Of a DNA stretch of 64,000 nt, positions 60,979 to 64,000 are shown piece after piece; position 1 is the stretch's first letter; each line of letters opens with the position of its first letter. The notes under the pieces were generated by a model. It ran no database searches and was not told where the DNA came from. It saw only the letters and a program-made list of their open reading frames with translations. This DNA comes from Chryseobacterium glaciei (GTDB taxonomy: Bacteria > Bacteroidota > Bacteroidia > Flavobacteriales > Weeksellaceae). The stretch spans positions 930,001-994,000 of the forward strand of contig NZ_CP015199.1 in NCBI RefSeq assembly GCF_001648155.1, in the 5' to 3' direction. The position numbers were made by a program, and so were the translations under genes.

Positions 60979-61569
60979 CTATTGTTTATATTCGTCCCTC
61001 ACTTCCGGATTATTTTGAAAGCAAACAGGTGAAGAATTTGAATTAAAATCCGTCTCAGTGAATTTATCTTTCATTTCAGAATTAAATTCGTTGGATTTAT
61101 TTCTAGCAATAGAAAATGTTTTCCAATCATCATTTTTCATCATTTTGGCGATGTAAACGATCTGTCCGATATGATAAGGATAATGAGCCATCTGACGGAA
61201 AACCGCATCTACAACCAACTGAGCTTCGCCCCTTATATAAAGTGTAGCATATAAATTTTCATCATTAATTTGGTTTAAAGCATCGAAAAAGCATTTCCAG
61301 CCTTTTTCCCAGAAGTCTAGGATTTCCGTTTTAGTTTTAAAATTATTTACAAATTCTTCATCACGGTTTCGCCAGCTTTTTTCACCGTCTTCCGTTAAAA
61401 AATTTGTCCATCGGGAGAGCATATTTCCTCCAAGATGCTTTACAATGACCGCAATCGAATTACTTTCTTCGTTAAAATGCCAAAAGATCTGCTCCTCAGA
61501 AAGTTGCTCAAATGTTTTGTCACCAAGAGATTTGTAATATTCGAAACGTTTGATAAATAGCTCTTTCAT
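60979..61569 (-). CDS. DinB-like / DUF1572 family protein
   Basis: 196 residues from the ATG at 61569 (MKELFIKRFEYYKSLGDKTF), which gives the normal family start; an upstream in-frame start at 61590 is less likely. It has the four-helix DinB-like pattern with conserved His residues (WHFNEESNSIAVIVKHLGGNM, AHYPYHIGQIVYIAKMM). Such proteins bind metal ions and some transfer thiols, but this one's substrate is unknown. It is divergent from the 61619 gene. Confidence 0.87.
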   Translation of the reverse strand: MKELFIKRFEYYKSLGDKTFEQLSEEQIFWHFNEESNSIAVIVKHLGGNMLSRWTNFLTEDGEKSWRNRDEEFVNNFKTKTEILDFWEKGWKCFFDALNQINDENLYATLYIRGEAQLVVDAVFRQMAHYPYHIGQIVYIAKMMKNDDWKTFSIARNKSNEFNSEMKDKFTETDFNSNSSPVCFQNNPEVRDEYKQ

Positions 61570-61618
61570 ATCATTTAAAATAAAAACCAAGTTAATAATT
61601 TTCGCGTATATTACATAA

Positions 61619-61987
61619 ATGGAAATTATGAATTGTAAGATCAGTCATTTTATGAAGGATTTAAATTCTTTAAAAACAGAACAGCTTGAAAAATGGTTTA
61701 CCGATGAAAGTATAATCTGGATTCCTCCGTCTAAAGAAATTTCGGGTAAAAACAGAATTTTAGCTTTGTTTAGGGCAATTTTTAGGCGTTATGAAAATAT
61801 TGAATGGCGAGTTTCCGAGATTTTTCCATTAGGAAATGGAAAATATTTTTATCAGACCAATTCTCTAGGAAATATGTCCGGAAAAGGCACTTACAAAAAT
61901 GAAATATGTACAATTATTCAGTTTTCAGACTGCGGGAAAATATTATATCTTTCTGATTACTTTAAAGATACAAAAGTATTTAACTAA
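61619..61987 (+). CDS. NTF2/SnoaL-like fold protein
   Basis: 122 residues with a small alpha/beta cone-fold pattern: FTDESIIWIPPSKEISGKNRI, ALFRAIFRRYENIEWRVSEIF, then strands GNGKYFYQTNSLG and ICTIIQFSDCGKILYLSDYF. The pattern fits SnoaL-like NTF2 folds, many of which are enzymes or ligand binders; no function can be assigned. An ATG three codons later (61628) is an alternative start. Single gene. Confidence 0.75.
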   Translation: MEIMNCKISHFMKDLNSLKTEQLEKWFTDESIIWIPPSKEISGKNRILALFRAIFRRYENIEWRVSEIFPLGNGKYFYQTNSLGNMSGKGTYKNEICTIIQFSDCGKILYLSDYFKDTKVFN

Positions 61988-61988
61988 A

Positions 61989-62017
61989 AAACCATCTCGT
62001 TAAAGATGGTTTTATTT
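61989..62017 (+). terminator. terminator between 61619-61987 and the right-edge gene
   Basis: Stem AAACCATCT / AGATGGTTT with a 6-nt loop and a TTATTTT tail; the A-rich other side makes it usable by the minus-strand gene as well. Confidence 0.8.
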
Positions 62018-62033
62018 TATATTGATGATTTAA

Positions 62034-64000
62034 TTATTCTCGGTTTTTAACCATTACCCATCCTGTGTATTTGAATAAGGTATTCTTTTTATCTTTTTCA
62101 TTCCACGAAACAGAATACCAGTAATTTCCTGTAGGAACTTTCATTCCTCCGTTCGTGGTTCCGTTCCATTTATAGCCATTAAATTTATCCGCCTGGAAAA
62201 TTTTAGATCCATATCTGTCGAAAATATTGAAGACCAGATTTTGTTTTGCTGCCAATGCAGAATAATCAATCACATCATTTATGCCGTCGCCGTTTGGAGT
62301 GATGACGTTAATAAGATTCGGAACAACAATCGTAATATTAATCGGTTCGCAATCATAAGCATCTTTTACATAAATCATATTATCACCTCTCGGAACATTC
62401 GTAAAAATATTGGAATCCTGCCAAGTAATATTGTCTATTGAATATTTGTACGGTGCAGTTCCACCCATCACGGCAATCGTAACTGTAGTTGTTGAAATAT
62501 CGACACTGGAAATTACAGGCTGCTCAGAAGCATATACTTTTACCGTTTGTGTTGTGATACAGTCCCCTGTTTTTAGCTTAACCCAATAGGTTCCAACGCC
62601 AACATCAGTAATAGATTGAGTCGTAGCACCCATACTCCATTGATAAGAACTGAATCCAGGCCCGGCATCCAATGTTGTCTTGTCTTCCATACAGATTATT
62701 TTATCTTTTAAAACTGTAGAATAAACCGGAGCTATCACGATTAAAGTAACTTTAGCAATAGCAAAACAGCCGTTTCCGTTCGTTACTTTTATATAAACAA
62801 CACCACTCGGAGCGATGTATGCGGCTGCTAGTGTGGCAGGAATTTCATTTGTCCCGTTCAATGCATCAGTTAAAGATGGATAATACTTTTTGGTAATTCC
62901 TCCCTGTGTTGTAACCGAAGCGTTGGTAAGATTAAATAGTCCTGTTGAAGGATTGGTTTCTATAAAACAAGATCTCAGCGTTGCATCATTTACCACAACA
63001 ACTGGGAAAAACTTCAATGTGATGACCGCAGTTGCGATACATCCAAATTGAGACGTTATTTTTACATAGACTGTACCTTCTGCGGCAACATAAGCTGTAA
63101 AATTCAGGATTTCATTAGTTCCTGCATTAAGGTCAGTGAGTGTAGGGTAATATTTCTTAGTCGCAGTAGGATCTCCAAAAACAGCAGCTGTTGTAAGATC
63201 AAATGTTCCTAATCCCGCATTGTTATTATTACAGGCAAATAAATTAACATTAGTTCCCGTAATATTTCCCATCTTAAATTTAAATGCACCAACCTGTCGA
63301 CAGGAATTGATAGGATTCGTAGGATTTGCAGGATCCAGATAATGAATACTGTAATAATAAGTAGTCGTTGTATTAACCGTAATTGGAGTTAAAATAGGAT
63401 TCGATCCCGAAAGTGCATTATTTTGTGTAGTATGATAACTGATCAGGAAATTCGGGTTATTATTAAGAATTCCCGCAGATAAAGTCGTGAAATCAAAAAT
63501 CGCAGGATTATTACATACAACAACCTCTCTCGGATCTGCTGGGTTTGCGGCAGGCAGTCCCGGAGCTACAAACGGATGAGGCTGTATCGTAGGATCTGTA
63601 AAAGGTGAAGCTAAAGTAGCCGTTCCTCCCCAAGTTAAAGAAAATGGAGCCATTGTAGGATTAATCCCATCAACCCAGTTATCTATATATAAGTAATAGG
63701 TTTGTCCCGGCAAAACATCCAAATATTTGCAATAAGGTGTTAATGAGCCACCCGCAGCATTTGTAATCGTGCTTGTCATATTCAACCCTGTAGCTGCGCC
63801 GACTCCGATTACGGTTGCAGCATTACAGCGTATTGGCGAACCCAAACTTCCACAGGTAACGTTTGGTCCATAAACCGCCCAATCATAATCTGCTGCAGGA
63901 TCGTTCGGAACCAGATTAAAAGTAAGCGTTCCTCCCGTAGCAATCGTGAATTTGTACCAAATAGAATTATGTTCACCTGTCGTTAAACATCCTCCCAAAC
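62034..64000 (-). CDS. large secreted protein with gliding-type C-terminal (type B sorting) domain, 5' end beyond the window
   Basis: At least 655 residues; the frame is open to the right edge, so the start and signal peptide are missing. The C-terminal 90 residues match the gliding-motility-associated/type B sorting domain (VITPNGDGINDVIDY; VFNIFDRYGSKIFQADKFNGYKWNGT; VPTGNYWYSVSW), which directs type IX export and surface attachment. Two tandem repeats of about 85 residues precede it (TKKYYPTLTDLNAGTNEI and TKKYYPSLTDALNGTNEI). It is a likely cargo of the Gld system encoded at 45-50 kb. Confidence 0.93.
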   Translation of the reverse strand, partial: LGGCLTTGEHNSIWYKFTIATGGTLTFNLVPNDPAADYDWAVYGPNVTCGSLGSPIRCNAATVIGVGAATGLNMTSTITNAAGGSLTPYCKYLDVLPGQTYYLYIDNWVDGINPTMAPFSLTWGGTATLASPFTDPTIQPHPFVAPGLPAANPADPREVVVCNNPAIFDFTTLSAGILNNNPNFLISYHTTQNNALSGSNPILTPITVNTTTTYYYSIHYLDPANPTNPINSCRQVGAFKFKMGNITGTNVNLFACNNNNAGLGTFDLTTAAVFGDPTATKKYYPTLTDLNAGTNEILNFTAYVAAEGTVYVKITSQFGCIATAVITLKFFPVVVVNDATLRSCFIETNPSTGLFNLTNASVTTQGGITKKYYPSLTDALNGTNEIPATLAAAYIAPSGVVYIKVTNGNGCFAIAKVTLIVIAPVYSTVLKDKIICMEDKTTLDAGPGFSSYQWSMGATTQSITDVGVGTYWVKLKTGDCITTQTVKVYASEQPVISSVDISTTTVTIAVMGGTAPYKYSIDNITWQDSNIFTNVPRGDNMIYVKDAYDCEPINITIVVPNLINVITPNGDGINDVIDYSALAAKQNLVFNIFDRYGSKIFQADKFNGYKWNGTTNGGMKVPTGNYWYSVSWNEKDKKNTLFKYTGWVMVKNRE

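Overview
The window is an AT-rich chromosomal segment of a flavobacterium, most likely Chryseobacterium or a close Weeksellaceae relative (inference). The grounds are a complete gldK-gldL-gldM-gldN block for gliding and type IX secretion, a C-terminal gliding/type B sorting domain at the right edge, many exported proteins ending their signal peptide in AQ(I/V)G, and promoters of the Bacteroidetes type (TTTG about 19-23 bp upstream of TAnnTTTG) before several genes.

Layout. 1-11.4 kb is housekeeping: tamB (partial), tsaD, rsmE, two exported proteins, trmH, ansA and tRNA-Ser. 11.6-22.9 kb holds an unknown protein, an M20 peptidase, a membrane-anchored TPR/AraC regulator, a three-gene RND efflux operon and a small membrane protein. 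23.4-44.2 kb is an accessory-looking island: six exported surface-type proteins sharing a short module, four TPR-transmembrane-HTH regulators (three close paralogues), two copies of a two-gene HTH pair, and long non-coding stretches packed with hairpins. 44.2-54.4 kb is core again: an FAD oxidoreductase, gldNMLK, glmS, a DUF4270 lipoprotein and a GT5-like protein. 54.6-62 kb holds panC, a tRNA-Lys/Leu/Lys operon, aroK, an S4 protein, a lipoprotein, a glutamate synthase-like protein, mtaB, a DinB-like protein and an NTF2-like protein. The right edge is a large secreted protein, cut by the window end.

How the genes may work together. The Gld core (GldK ring lipoprotein, GldL/GldM motor, GldN) exports the sorting-domain protein at the right edge. 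In the island, two of the three paralogous TPR-HTH regulators (29955 and 42744) are divergent from a surface-protein gene. Both surface genes have a TAnnTTTG promoter and a nearly identical 45-nt leader element. The third regulator (35526) lies between the two HTH pairs, surrounded by hairpin-rich spacers. Some hairpins form families: plus-strand elements share a GTGGAA-type start and a TCATCCC loop, and minus-strand elements share a GCAGGG/CCCTGC stem. The best candidate for something undescribed is this island, read as a regulator / surface-protein / structured-RNA system. That reading rests on layout and shared motifs, not on any demonstrated function.
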